Source: Poa pratensis (lineage: Eukaryota; Streptophyta; Magnoliopsida; Poales; Poaceae). From it: 64,000 bases of DNA. The translations under genes and the position numbers were made by a program. The notes beneath the pieces were generated by a model. It ran no database searches. It was not told the origin of the DNA and worked only from the letters and a program-made list of their open reading frames with translations. Shown here one piece after another: positions 54,219 through 64,000 of the stretch. The stretch is taken from positions 26,709,548 to 26,773,547 of the forward strand of contig CAMZMU010000027.1 of the NCBI GenBank assembly GCA_947311845.1. The letters run 5' to 3'. Numbering within the stretch: position 1 is the first letter of the stretch; each line of letters begins with the position of its first letter.

Positions 54219-55089
54219 GTTGGCGCCCACCGTGGGGCAGATTGAGGCGTTGGAGGGAGTTTACATCCGGACGGGCTCAGGCGAGCGTGTTCTTTCCGGG
54301 CTTATCGCCAAGATCGGTGAGTTCACCTTCATCAGCGACAACGCGGGGTGTTTCGCCGGCAAGCCCTTCCCCGAGCATGGCTTCACCATGATGCTCGGCA
54401 GCTTCGTCACTATGTTGCTGTCGAGGTTGTTCGCGGGTACCCGGAGCAGGTGCTCGTGGACGACGAAACTCCTCTCCTCGCGGCTTTAGGTCGGCGTATC
54501 ACTCGCCCCGAGAGCTGCGTGGAGGTGATGATGACAGGTCCGGTTGATGCCGCTGGCAAAGTAGATGCCAGCAAATCCAAGCGGCCGAGGTTGCTAAGGT
54601 GAGATCTGCAAAGCCCAGGCTAGAGAAAGAGCTGCCTGGTACCCCCGAGCTGCAGGGCCGAGGTGCGACCCTGGTAGAGATAGTGGACACTGGCAGACCC
54701 AGTAAATCCAGGAGTGGATGTAGTGGTGACTGTGGCCGACCTAGAGGCAAAGCGTGTCCTGTTGCAAAGGAGGCTGTAGCAATGATAACAGCTAGAGATG
54801 AGTTCAATAGAGATCTGCGTGAGTACAATGCAGCGAATGGCTTCACCCCGGTAGCAGTTGATACAATAGGGGAGCCGAGGTGCGGCAGAGAGGCAAGGGG
54901 CTCAATGATGAGATAAACAGGGAGGCTCGACCTACCACCTCGGCTAGGAGTGAGAGTCGCGTGTCGACTGGAAGGCCGGTATATAGTTCCCCTGCTAAGA
55001 ACCTCAGAGCTGCCGAGGCAGGCAGGGCCGAGCTATCCGGGTTGACTGGAGATGCATGGCGTGCGCAGCAGAAGCGAGTCAATGATTAG
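54190..55089 (+). pseudogene. Tat gag N-terminal region, frameshifted
   Basis: ATG 54190 (MASAVIPPRQLAPTVGQ) starts within the LTR and reads through the primer site (the QLAPTVG part). The frame breaks near 54415 (continues 54348-54602), again near 54600 (54599-54916), and near 54895 (54880-55089). Each piece is Gly/Ala/Arg-rich and flows into the next. This is a long leader-type gag N-terminus; no domain is recognised in it. Confidence 0.55.
54221..54237 (+). promoter_or_regulatory. Primer-binding site of the Tat element
   Basis: TGGCGCCCACCGTGGGG, two nt after the LTR end, the usual primer site of grass Tat elements. I do not assign the tRNA. Confidence 0.75.
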
Positions 55090-56678
55090 TGTATGTAGCT
55101 AACCAGCAGAATGAGGCTCTCCGCAGAGCATATGCCGGGGCTGGTGATTCAGAGATGGTTTATTCAGCTAGGCCAGTTAGTCAGGTGTCCAAGGGGCAAG
55201 CCTCGTCTCCACTCGTCGGAGGAGCCGATCGAGCCCGGAGTGTCACCTCGGGTCAGAACAAGCAGCTGCAGATGTATGATCCGGTGTTAGCAGCAAAGCA
55301 GAAGGTGGGCCAGGGCAATGCTAGCCGAGCTAAGGGAAACCCCGGCCCAGGTAATGCAAGCCGAGCTAAGGGTAACTCCGGTCAGGGAAATCAGAATGGC
55401 GGGCAAGCAGCGTCGGCTGGCCGAGGTAAACCACCTCCGCCCCCGAGGTATCAGCAACAACCCCGGCCGCAGGGGCAATATCAGCGAGAGCCGGAGTATG
55501 TTCAGCAACCTCAGAATGTCGGTCAAGGCGATGACCGATATGATGATGGAGACTCGGCCATGGCGCGAGCTGGATACCACAGAGTGGATGGGGCGTTGGG
55601 ACCTCGGATAGGAGGTCGGATGTTAGCTCCAGGCGATGTTCGTAACAAGCTGGATAGAATCTACTTGTCCGAGCAACTGGAGGAGGAAGGCCCTCCTGGT
55701 CCGGCGTGTTTTGGACCTCGGATCATGAAGGAGCCACCACCACCAGTATCTCAGTTCCAGTTAGGTCGGAACACCAAGCCATACAATGGGAGCACCAAGC
55801 CACAAGATTGGCTGACAGATTATGTATCCTCGGTGCACATAGCGGGGGGCAATCGCCGATGGGCGGTCCGGTATCTCCCGCACATGTTGGAAGGTCCAGC
55901 TCGGATCTGGCTGAATAATTTGCCGGAGTATAGTATCAACTCCTGGATAGACTTGGAGCTGGCGTTTAACAGCAACTTTGCTAGTACATACAAGAGGCCA
56001 AACCGACCTCAGCTCCTGGCGGCATGTAAGCAAGATGATCATGAAACTGACCGAGAATTCTTAACTCGGTGGAGCAATGTTCGGAATTCCTGTGAAGGAG
56101 TTGTAGAGGCACAGGCCATTTCCTGGTTTGCAGATGGTTGTCGACATGGCAGCATGCTGTGGCAGAGGCTCCAAAGAGATATGCCGAAATCCCTAGCAGA
56201 AACAATCCGGATTGCAGATTCTTATGCTCTGGGTGATCCGATGCAGCCAGCAGCAGAGGCAGTGGCACGTAACAGAAGGAGGGAGCCAATAAACAACCGG
56301 CTCGGACCAAGGTGTAATGACCGCCAAGAGTTCGGACAAAAGAGGAGGGAGCCGGACTACCCATACACCTCGAACCAAGTTGCAGCGGTGAACCCGGATC
56401 AGCCCGGAGCTGGAGGTGTCCAGAGGCCGAAAATCAATGGTCCGGCATTTAGTCCGAACCCGGAGCCACCCTTGACTTATGAATCAATGATAGATGGTCC
56501 TTGCTGTTACCATACGACCGACCCGCGCAAGCCAGCCAACCATTCAACCCGGCAGTGCAGCTGGAACCGCAGAATCAGAGAAGAAGGGGCGAAGGCCGGA
56601 GGAATCAGAGCAGGACCACCTCAGAGATTTCAGCCGAGGCCCACCCAAATCTGTCCGGAGCAAATGTTACCCCGATAA
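55089..56678 (+). CDS. Tat gag core
   Basis: A 529-residue open frame (its true upstream part is frameshifted). A Gly/Gln/Pro-rich stretch with a duplicated GNASRAKGN unit comes first, then the retrotransposon gag domain (PYNGSTKPQDWLTDY, then ARIWLNNLPEYSINSW and LELAFNSNFASTYKRP), and a basic end. The gag would form the particle. The frame ends at 56678, where a one-base shift leads to the protease frame. Confidence 0.85.
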   Translation: MYVANQQNEALRRAYAGAGDSEMVYSARPVSQVSKGQASSPLVGGADRARSVTSGQNKQLQMYDPVLAAKQKVGQGNASRAKGNPGPGNASRAKGNSGQGNQNGGQAASAGRGKPPPPPRYQQQPRPQGQYQREPEYVQQPQNVGQGDDRYDDGDSAMARAGYHRVDGALGPRIGGRMLAPGDVRNKLDRIYLSEQLEEEGPPGPACFGPRIMKEPPPPVSQFQLGRNTKPYNGSTKPQDWLTDYVSSVHIAGGNRRWAVRYLPHMLEGPARIWLNNLPEYSINSWIDLELAFNSNFASTYKRPNRPQLLAACKQDDHETDREFLTRWSNVRNSCEGVVEAQAISWFADGCRHGSMLWQRLQRDMPKSLAETIRIADSYALGDPMQPAAEAVARNRRREPINNRLGPRCNDRQEFGQKRREPDYPYTSNQVAAVNPDQPGAGGVQRPKINGPAFSPNPEPPLTYESMIDGPCCYHTTDPRKPANHSTRQCSWNRRIREEGAKAGGIRAGPPQRFQPRPTQICPEQMLPR

Positions 56679-57513
56679 CCACTGCACCTCCTCCGAGGCC
56701 TGCAGCAGCAAGGCCCGTGAATGTTGTGAATGTCCGAGGTAATAACAACAATGGTGCCGGACCAAGTCAGCAGTATGAATACCCCGGAAATGACTATAGA
56801 GAGGCTCATGCGAGCTATGTGGTCTTTGTGACCGAGCCAACTGACAAGAAGAGCGTGCAGAGGCGTGCCATGGAGGTGAATGCAGTAATGCCGGTGGTGC
56901 CGACCTATATGAACTGGTCTGAGCAGGAGATCACTTGGAGCAGGAAAGACACACCTCGGATCATGCCGAGCCCTGGAAAGTATGCCCTGGTGGTAGATCC
57001 AACGTTGTGTGGGCCTACCAACAATGTGAGGTTCACCCGAGTTCTGGTGGACAATGGCAGTGCCATCAACATCATGTACCGAGACACAATGGTGAAATTG
57101 GGCATATCGCCAAATCAGTTGATGCCAAGCAGTTGTACTTTTCATGGGATTGTGCCTGGCGTTTCCTGTGCACCCATGGGCAAGATATGGGTGGATGTAG
57201 CATTTGGAACCAAGGAAATTGCCGAGTTGAGAGTATCGAGTTCGAGGTGGTGGACTTGGAGAGTGCATACCATGCATTGCTTGGAAGGCCGGCTCTGGCC
57301 AAGTTCATGATTTCCACCCATGTTGCATACCTGAAGATGAAAATGCCAGGGCCTAATGGGATCATATCCATCTCGGGTGACTACAAGCGAGCCATTCAGT
57401 GTGCCTCGGCGGGGTCTAATCTGGCCGAGTCTTTGGTGATCGCAGCTGAGAAGAAGAAGCTGCATCAAGTGGTGGCAATGGCGCAGTCAACACAGCTCGG
57501 CTGTCCGGACTGA
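56501..57513 (+). pseudogene. Tat aspartic protease region, two frames
   Basis: The active-site motif is VLVDNGSAINIMY (DNGS type) at about 57036-57074, preceded by AHASYVVFVTEPTDKKSVQR. The frame 56501-57310 slips near 57240; the continuation is in frame 56935-57513 (ESIEFEVVDLESAYHALLGR, PALAKFMISTHVAYLKMKMP). Protease would cut gag-pol; this copy is broken. Confidence 0.8.
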
Positions 57514-57514
57514 T

Positions 57515-58517
57515 GAGCCCGGACTCAACTGCAGCATTCGAGGTGCCCAAGGAGACCAAGAAGATCCCCATTGACCCGGAGCACCCAGAGCATATGGCCA
57601 TCATTGGGACCGGGCTGGGCGAGAAATAGGAAGGCGAGCTCTGTCACTTCCTCCGTGAGAATCGGGATATCTTTGCATGGTCGGCTAAGGACCTGCCTGG
57701 TGTTCCGAGGGAGTTGGCAGAGCACTCTTTATTTGTCAGGCCAGAGGTGAAACCGGTGAGGCAACCGACCCGTCGTCTCTCAGACGACCGAAGACAAGTG
57801 GTGCTGGACGAGCTGGCTAAGTTGCTTGCAGCCGGGTTCATTATGGAGGTGCTGCATCCGGACTGGATATCCAATCCGGTCTTGGTGGAAAAGAAGAAAG
57901 ACGAGCCAGCCGTGGTCAAGGTGTGGCGCATGTGCATTGACTTCACTAACCTCAACAAGGCGTGCCCGAAAGATCCATTTCCATTACCTCGGATTGATCA
58001 AGTGATCGATTCCACTGCTGGTTGTGAACTGTTGTCTTTTATCGATGCGTACTCTGGTTTTCACCAGATACCACTGAACCCAAAGGATCAAATAAAGACT
58101 GCTTTTATTACCCCGTATGGGGCGTATTGCTATCGTGTCATGTGTTTTGGTCTGAGAAATGCCGGGGCAACTTATCAGAGGTGTATGCAGAAATGCCTGC
58201 ACTCTCAAATGGGCAAAAATGTGCAAGTGTATGTCGATGATATCGTCATCAAAACTAAGGAGAAACGTACTCTCCTCGAGGATCTCGAGGAGACATTTGT
58301 GAATTTGAGAAAATATCGGTTGAAGCTTAACCCGGACAAGTGCACCTTTGGTGTCCCGGCTGGAAAGTTGCTCGGATTCCTGGTGTCTAGCCGAGGTATC
58401 GAGGTTAACCCGGCCAAGATCCGAGCTATTGAGAACATGAAGTTACCGAAGTGTTTGAAAGATGTGCAGAAGTTCACAGGGTGCCTAGCCTCGTTGAGCC
58501 GATTTGTAGTCGGCTAG
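57515..58517 (+). pseudogene. Tat reverse transcriptase, with premature stop upstream
   Basis: The linker before RT (PKETKKIPIDPEHPEHMAIIG) is cut by TAG at 57627-57629, then the same frame reads on (DLPGVPRELAEHSLFVRP). From 57714 the RT frame is open: WRMCIDFTNLNKACPKDPFP, AYSGFHQIPL, then the catalytic box [10 protein letters not shown] near 58230. It ends at 58517 by a one-base shift near 58500. The RT motifs are complete. Confidence 0.85.
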
Positions 58518-59701
58518 GAGAAAAAGCCTTACCTTTGTACCAGCTCATGAAGAAAAGTACCGGGTTTACATGGACCCCGCAGGCCGACGTGGCGTTCAAT
58601 GAGCTGAAAAAGATGTTGTCCACTGCCCCGGTGTTGGCGTCACCATTGCACAATGAGCCGATGTTACTTTACATTGCGGCCACAAACCGAGTTGTAAGTG
58701 TGGCAGTGGTGGTGGAGCGCGAAGAAGGTGGCAGGTCGGTGCAGAGACCGGTGTATTACTTGAGCGAGGTGATCTCTACCTCGAAGCAGAACTACCCTCA
58801 CTACCAGAAGATGACGTATGGTGTCTACCTGGCGGTCAAGAAGTTGAAGCATTATTTCCAGGAGCATCCCATGACGGTGGTGTGCGAAGCTCCAATCTCG
58901 GAGATCATCGGGTGCAAAGATGCAACTGGCCGAGTTGCCAAATGGGCGATTGAGGTGTCTCCATATGCACCACATTATGAGAGAAGAGATGCAATTAAAT
59001 CCCAGGCGTTGCCGGACTTCTTTTGTGATTGGGCCGAGATGCAGTATGAGCCACCCAGGCCGGACTATAATTATTGGAAAATGCATTTTGATGGGTCCAA
59101 GACAAAGATCGGGCTGGGGGCTGGAATAGTCCTCACCTCGCCAAAGCGAGATCAGCTGAAGTACGTGCTGCAGATTCATTTCTCAGCATCAAACAATGTG
59201 GCGGAGTATGAGGCCTTAATCCATGGCCTCAAGGTGGCAAAGGAGATCGGTATCCGGCGTGTAGAGTGCTTCGGCGATTCCGACCTGGTGGTGCAACAAT
59301 CTTCTGGAACTTGGGATGCTCTGGATGCCAACATGGCGTTATATCGGTTCCATGTGCAAAAGATATCCGGGTTCTTTGAAGGGTGTGAGTACAGGCATAT
59401 ACCTCGGGCAGAAAATGATGCTGCCGACGTGTTGTCAAAGCTCGGTTCATCGAAAGAGGCAGTACCACCAGGGGTAGCCCTGAATCACTTGAGAACTCCT
59501 TCAATCAAACCTTCTCCTGAATCCGAATCTATTTTCATCCCGGCGGAGCAAGAGCCCGGACCTGTTCCAATGGAGGTAGACGTCGGGTGCGTTTGGTCGG
59601 ACCCGGGGACTGCGTGGCTGAGAGCTCGGGGACTGCGCACCGAACCTCGGGGACTGCTCATCAAGACTCGGGGACTGGTCGCAGGATGGTGGAGGAAATA
59701 A
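58451..59701 (+). CDS. Tat RNase H pair (gypsy-type and archaeal-type)
   Basis: The RT thumb and first RNase H start with KALPLYQLMKKSTGFTWTP and EPMLLYIAATNRVVSVAVV, where Asp positions of the first RNase H are lost (YIAATN instead of YTDAS-like), as expected for the degenerate domain of Tat elements. The second RNase H (YWKMHFDGSKTKIGLGAGIV, then SNNVAEYEALIHGL, GDSDLVVQQ, ENDAADVLSKL) keeps Asp, Glu, Asp and Asp positions. The end holds four tandem copies of CTCGGGGACTG-like sequence (about 59595-59690). Confidence 0.85.
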   Translation: MFERCAEVHRVPSLVEPICSRLGEKALPLYQLMKKSTGFTWTPQADVAFNELKKMLSTAPVLASPLHNEPMLLYIAATNRVVSVAVVVEREEGGRSVQRPVYYLSEVISTSKQNYPHYQKMTYGVYLAVKKLKHYFQEHPMTVVCEAPISEIIGCKDATGRVAKWAIEVSPYAPHYERRDAIKSQALPDFFCDWAEMQYEPPRPDYNYWKMHFDGSKTKIGLGAGIVLTSPKRDQLKYVLQIHFSASNNVAEYEALIHGLKVAKEIGIRRVECFGDSDLVVQQSSGTWDALDANMALYRFHVQKISGFFEGCEYRHIPRAENDAADVLSKLGSSKEAVPPGVALNHLRTPSIKPSPESESIFIPAEQEPGPVPMEVDVGCVWSDPGTAWLRARGLRTEPRGLLIKTRGLVAGWWRK

Positions 59702-59879
59702 TGGAGGAGATTATGGTGGCCGAACCAATGGAGGTGGACGAGGAACTTTTTCCTTTGCACCCAGTGCCGGAGTGGGCGGAGCAAATCATGAAGTTCATAA
59801 CGGAGGGAAGCATGCCAAGTGACACAACCGAGGCTAGGAGAATCAAAGGAGGGCCAAGGCGTACACCATCATCAACAAG

Positions 59880-61034
59880 GAGCTCTATAAAAGAAGCGTA
59901 ACCGAGGTGTTGCAACGGTGTGTCGAGCCAGCTGAAGGCAAGGAGATGCTTTTGGAGATCCACCAAGGAGAGTGTGGTCATCATTGCAGCACAAGAGCTC
60001 TGGTGGCCAAGGTGTTCAGGCATGGGTTCTATTGGCCCACTGCTCTTGCTGATGCAGAGGCCATAGTCCGGAGATGTGAAGGATGCCAAAGGTTTGCCAA
60101 GCAAACGCATATGCCAGCCTCGGCGCTCAAAACAATTCCTATCACTTGGCCGTTTGCGGTATGGTGTTTGGATATGGTGGGAGAGTTCAAACCAGCCCGA
60201 GGTAACATGACGCACATACTGGTGATGGTGGACAAGTTCACCAAGTGGATCGAGGTGAAACCAATCCGGAAGTTGGATGGTCATTCAGCAGTGACTTTTT
60301 GAAGGAGATCATTCTGCGATATGGTACCCCCATAGCATTATCTCGGACAACGGCACGAACTTTGCTGTTGGAGAATTTGCTCGGTTTTGCATGAACAAGG
60401 GAATCCGGCTGGACATAGCCTCGGTGGCACACCCGGAGTCTAATGGACAAGTGGAAAGATCAAATGCTCTAGTGTTGGCCGGCATCAAGGCTCGGCTCAT
60501 TGAACCACTGCTGAAAACGCCGGGGTGTTGGATAGATGAGATACCAGCAGTACTGTGGGGTCTAAGGACCACGCCAAATCGATCAACTGGCTATACGCCA
60601 TTTTTTATGGTCTATGGGGCAGAAGCTATGCTACCCACTGACATCGAATATGATGCGCCCAGAGTGGCAATGTACACTGAAGCCGAGGCAAAAGAGGCTC
60701 GGGAGGATGCAGTAGATCTGCTTGAGGAAGCAGAGAATTGGCCTCATCTCGGTCAGCAATATACCAGCAAGGTCTCCGACGTTATCATAGCCGGAGTATC
60801 AACCCTCGTGTGTTTCACGAGGGAGATTTGGTGCTGAGGTTGGTGCAGCGCAAGAAAGGTCGGCACAAGTTGTCACCTCCATGGGAGGGACCGTTCATTG
60901 TGACCCGAGCTCTGCTCAATGATTCCTACTATCTAATAGATGCGCAGGAACCAAGGGAAGATGGGCTGGACAACCCCGGATCAGAGGTCAGGCGACCATG
61001 GAATATAGCTCTACTCCGACCTTTCTACTCATGA
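59880..61034 (+). pseudogene. Tat integrase, split into three frames
   Basis: The HHCC finger (HQGECGHHCSTRAL ... CEGCQRFAKQTHMP) and the first catalytic Asp (WCLDMVGEFK) are in 59907-60302. The next frame, from about 60335, has the second Asp (ISDNGTNFAVGEFARF) and Glu (HPESNGQVERSN), ending at 60837. The last frame (60738-61034) holds HEGDLVLRLVQRKKGRHKLS, a GPF/Y-type end and stop. Shifts near 60300 and 60770 separate them. Confidence 0.85.
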
Positions 61035-61640
61035 AAGGCGCAATGTATGTACCTCGGTTAATCCTTAATGAAATGTCGGCACTCCGAGGTTGAAGCTCGG
61101 GGACTGCCTCGCTCTTGTGCTTGTGTTTTATTTCTGTTTGTCAGTTTCGTTCATATGCCGAACTATTTTGAACCTCGTCTCAAACTTCAAGTAATGTGTG
61201 CTGTGTAACTAATCTTGTGACTCGACTGGCATCTGCCTAAATGGTAGTCAAGAGCAAAGATGAAAAAACGTGGGAGACATGAAAATGGACTCGGGGACTC
61301 GGTCCAAAAATATAGTTCGGCATGTGTCGTTTACTAACCCCTGTCTTTACCTTTCGTTTATGTCGGATGGTTTTGAAACACACTTCGAGATTTGCTAAGT
61401 ACTGTATGCTATAAACAACAATCTTGTGACTCGACTGTCGAACGCCTAAATGGTAGACAAGAGCAAAGAATGCCAGATATAGTAAACACGAAAGTGAACT
61501 CGGGGACTCGTTCCAAAAGGGTTCGGCATAAATTCTTAGAAAAGCATGGTTCGGATAGCAAGTTAATAGTACTGGTAGCAAGCAAACTACTTAAGGTCTG
61601 TTACATCTGCACCCGGCATACCGGGGATTTAATGTTTTGT
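61035..61640. other. 3' non-coding region of the Tat element
   Basis: CTCGGGGACT words recur (for example 61098, 61290, 61500), within a direct duplication of about 190 bp (actaatcttgtgactcgact... at 61205 and ...caatcttgtgactcgact... near 61417). No plus-strand gene seen. Confidence 0.6.
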
Positions 61641-63945
61641 TGAGACAAGTTCAGGCCTCGGAAGAGGAGCCTCGGCGCAGGAGCCTCGGGCGCAGGCAAC
61701 CTCGGGCGCAGGAACAACCTCGGTCGCGGAAGCAACCTCGGTTGTTGGAGTGGATGCCGGGGTGTCCGTCACGTCGGGGAGATCACCTCGGTGGCTACAG
61801 CTTTGCCGGACTTGCCCTTGGAGTTCGGAGGTTCGTCGAAGCTGAAGTCATCATCAGAGCCTTCAGCCACCTCGGTTGTTTTGCCGGCCTTGCCCTTGGA
61901 GCTCTCAGGCTCGTCAAAGTCAATGTCCTCGCCTTCAGAACTTTCTTCACCGGACTCGCTTCCTCGTCCGAGCTCTCTTCGTCCTCAGAGTAGAGGCGCC
62001 CGTCATCAAAGGTCCGGGTGTTTGCGTAACTAGCAAAGCGGTCGGCTGCTGCTTGGCGTTTCGCAATGCCATCAGGGGTGGAGTTCCAAGGAGAGCCCCT
62101 GCGCAGGGAGGTAACGTGTGGATCTCAACATCTTCATACCAGGACAGCACGAACACCAGGGCCTTGTCCGCTCCAGCCCGAGCTGACGAGCATCTCCACT
62201 CCCGAAGTCTAGCCTCGGCTCCTTTCAGCTTCGTGGCGAGCTCGTCGATGCAAGTGGGAGTCTTGACCTTGGGCCAGAGGGCACGGTGGACCTCGATGGC
62301 AGCATCAACAAGTTGGTTCCAATGGCTCGGAGCGGCCTGATCCGAGCATTAAGGGCAACAAGGTGGTCCTGGATATCCCAGCTTCGCTGAGAGTTTCTGT
62401 CTCAGCCCTCTTTGCCCGAGCTGCTTGAACTTCGCGGATAGCCTTGTCCTTGGAGTGCTCGAAGTTCTCTGAAGAAGACAAAAAGGCTGTCGCTGAAATA
62501 AGGCATACGGTGGCACGGGTGTAGGTCGGCAGAAAATAAGGAAAAGGGGAAAGAAACTTACTGTCCATTTGGTGATTAATCCGAGCGAGCTCGGACAACC
62601 AGCTTTTCGAGATAGCTCGGAGGGCTAAGTTCGGCTTCGGCCGAGGTGGGCGGCTCTCCAGGGTCTTGGCAAGCTTTGCTGCTGTTCGGCGGCCTGGTCC
62701 TTGACCTTCATAGCGTCCTCCACAGCAGTTTGGCTTCATTAGCCCGGTTCAGCTCTTGTTGCAGCCGAGCTATTTCATCCTCGGCTGTCTTCAACTTGGA
62801 GGCGTAATCTTTGTCGCTCTGCTCCTTGCGGATAGAAGAGTCCGGTGAGACTTCTTCAATCTGTTGTGATCCAGCAGGAGGTTCTTGAAGATCTGTCCGA
62901 GCATTGTTGCACTCCTGAAAAAATAGAGAGATCAGTTCGGATAAATCCGAGGTATTTCTAGCACCCGAGGCCCAATTGAGTCCCGGGGACTTGGCATTGG
63001 CCTCGGGGACTCAGCATGGGAGAAATGACAAGTTTTTGAGATTCAAGCCGAGCAATTTTAACTCGGTGGAGTGTCAATTGCTCAACCCGAATCTCGGGGA
63101 CTGGGAATAGTGTATGTTTGTCATTTGGTTTCAAAGGAAGAAAGAGAGTTGCGTAAAGAAACTTACCGAGGCCTTCTTGCTGCAATCAAGGACGCAGTCT
63201 GCATGTTGTAGATAGATTGGAGCACGGCGCTAGGTCCAACTGGATGCTCAGAGCTCGGGTTAGAGGAGACCTCGGCAGTGTCAGCCGAGTTCCAGTCCAT
63301 GTCATAGTGCTTCTCCGAGCCTAGCTGTTCCCGCTCTTGGTCCGGAGTTGCCCGACCTCCCAGCTGCTGATGTCCGGCTGAGTGGTAGCAGCAAAAAGAG
63401 CTCGGGAGGTGGCGACCTGAGAGCTCGAGGGCGCCTTGGTCAAGGTGGACCTCGGCGCAGGAACATGCGGCACCAGTTGGGTGCTCGCAGCCTTGGGCCC
63501 GGTGGCGGTGGCGGCATCGGAGTTTGCTGTGGCTGTTTGGGGGGCTCAACGTTTGAGCTGAATCTTTCTGCTGCTGCTGGAGCTTTTGCTTCTGTTGTTG
63601 TTGTTTCTTCTTTTGCTGCTGTTGCTGCTGGTTGCGCGCAGCTTGAGACTTGGGGAGAGCCGAGGCTCCTGCACGGTTTAACCGGAGTCTTGGCGCGATC
63701 TGTCTCCGCATCCTTCTGAGGAGGCGGAGGAGTCTGATCTCGGCGGGGAGCAGAGTGCCCCAGGCCGGAGTCAGAGCTCGGCGGTGGAAGTTCGGCGGAG
63801 GAGACGCGCGCCGGGGAGGAGATGGTCTTCTCCGGGCTGGTGAGGTCAATGGACCGTTCTGGAGGAGAGGCTCTGGCGGGGCTTCCGAGGTTAACCTCGA
63901 CCTCGGTGTCTGAGCTTCAACCACTGGAGGCAGTGGTGAGTGTAT
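61641..63945 (-). pseudogene. Antisense, intron-containing reading frame of the Tat element
   Basis: Minus-strand coding-like segments with strong splice sites: a Gln-rich part (63169-63945, CAG repeats at about 63560-63630, ending WNSADTAEVSSNPSSEHP...), donor GTAAGTTTC at 63165; acceptor tttttcag at 62920, then a coiled-coil part (LKTAEDEIARLQQELNRANE at about 62760); a second donor GTAAGTTTC near 62562 and acceptor cttcttcag near 62471, then ENFEHSKDKAIREVQAARAK and LVDAAIEVHRALWPKVKTPT. An antisense ORF after integrase is known in grass Tat elements (Grande, RIRE2-type); its role is unknown. Frameshifts near 62715 and 62370 make this copy defective. Confidence 0.65.
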
Positions 63946-64000
63946 CGAGCTATGGCTCTGCTTGACCTGCCGAGCCGGGCTAGACGAAGAGAAAGATTAA

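Larger units (their letters stand above)
53096..64000 (+). mobile_element. Tat-lineage Gypsy element, right end outside the window
   Basis: 5' LTR 53096-54218 (TGTCG...CGACA), primer site TGGCGCCCACCGTGGGG from 54221, gag, aspartic protease, RT, two RNase H domains, integrase, then a long 3' region with an antisense reading frame. This set is that of grass Tat elements (RIRE2/Grande-like). The polypurine tract and 3' LTR are not in the window. Many frameshifts and a TAG at 57627-57629 show it is defective. Confidence 0.92.

Overview
The window is a stretch of a grass nuclear genome, most likely Pooideae and probably Triticeae. The evidence is the TE content: nested LTR retrotransposons with tRNA-Asp primer sites, an LTR opening TGATACGTCTCCAACGTATC, a Stowaway MITE, a Tat-lineage Gypsy element and Mutator-like elements (MULEs). 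Host genes have short GT-AG introns and GC-rich first exons. There is no prokaryotic organisation; the many other open frames are shadows.

Layout. (1) 1-26.6 kb is a nested TE block. The base is a MULE carrying a Ulp1-type cysteine protease gene (+) and a FAR1/FHY3-type transposase gene (-), tail to tail. It was entered by a Copia element, of which only the 3' LTR (23-10899) lies in the window. That LTR was split by a 9.7-kb Athila-type Gypsy element (580-10266, -, TSD atctc). A second, non-autonomous Athila-type element (11509-18493, +, TSD tgggg) sits in an intron of the protease gene. (2) 26.9-34.7 kb is a gene island. A 1.1-kb MULE with 386-bp terminal inverted repeats carries a captured plant-mobile-domain fragment and sits just upstream of the TATA box of a two-exon AP2/ERF gene, whose reading frame breaks right after the AP2 domain. 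A nine-exon gene of unknown function follows on the minus strand. (3) 35.0-40.0 kb is a Copia element with 113-bp LTRs and non-canonical TA..CT ends. (4) 42.4-51.2 kb is a second gene island: a Helitron-like 3' end, a 5'-truncated LINE with a clear target duplication, a seven-exon LIKE-COV (DUF502) gene, and two tandem four-exon genes for small proteins with a degenerate RING-like finger. (5) 51.3-64 kb holds a LINE ORF1-like relic, then a Tat-lineage Gypsy element (5' LTR 53096-54218) with gag, protease, RT, two RNase H domains, integrase and an intron-containing antisense reading frame. It runs off the right edge.

The host genes show no operon-like cooperation; the link is physical, since TEs lie close to three of the host promoters. 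Most TE reading frames carry one-base frameshifts, and the two LTRs of the youngest elements differ mostly by indels. Either these families move in trans as broken copies or the sequence keeps some indel errors. This matters for the ERF frameshift. The most unusual items are the LTR that has absorbed its own primer-binding site, the PMD-carrying MULE, the same-strand GGGTAA repeat arrays in the large MULE, the uncharacterised phase-0 nine-exon gene and the RING-like pair that lacks one zinc ligand.
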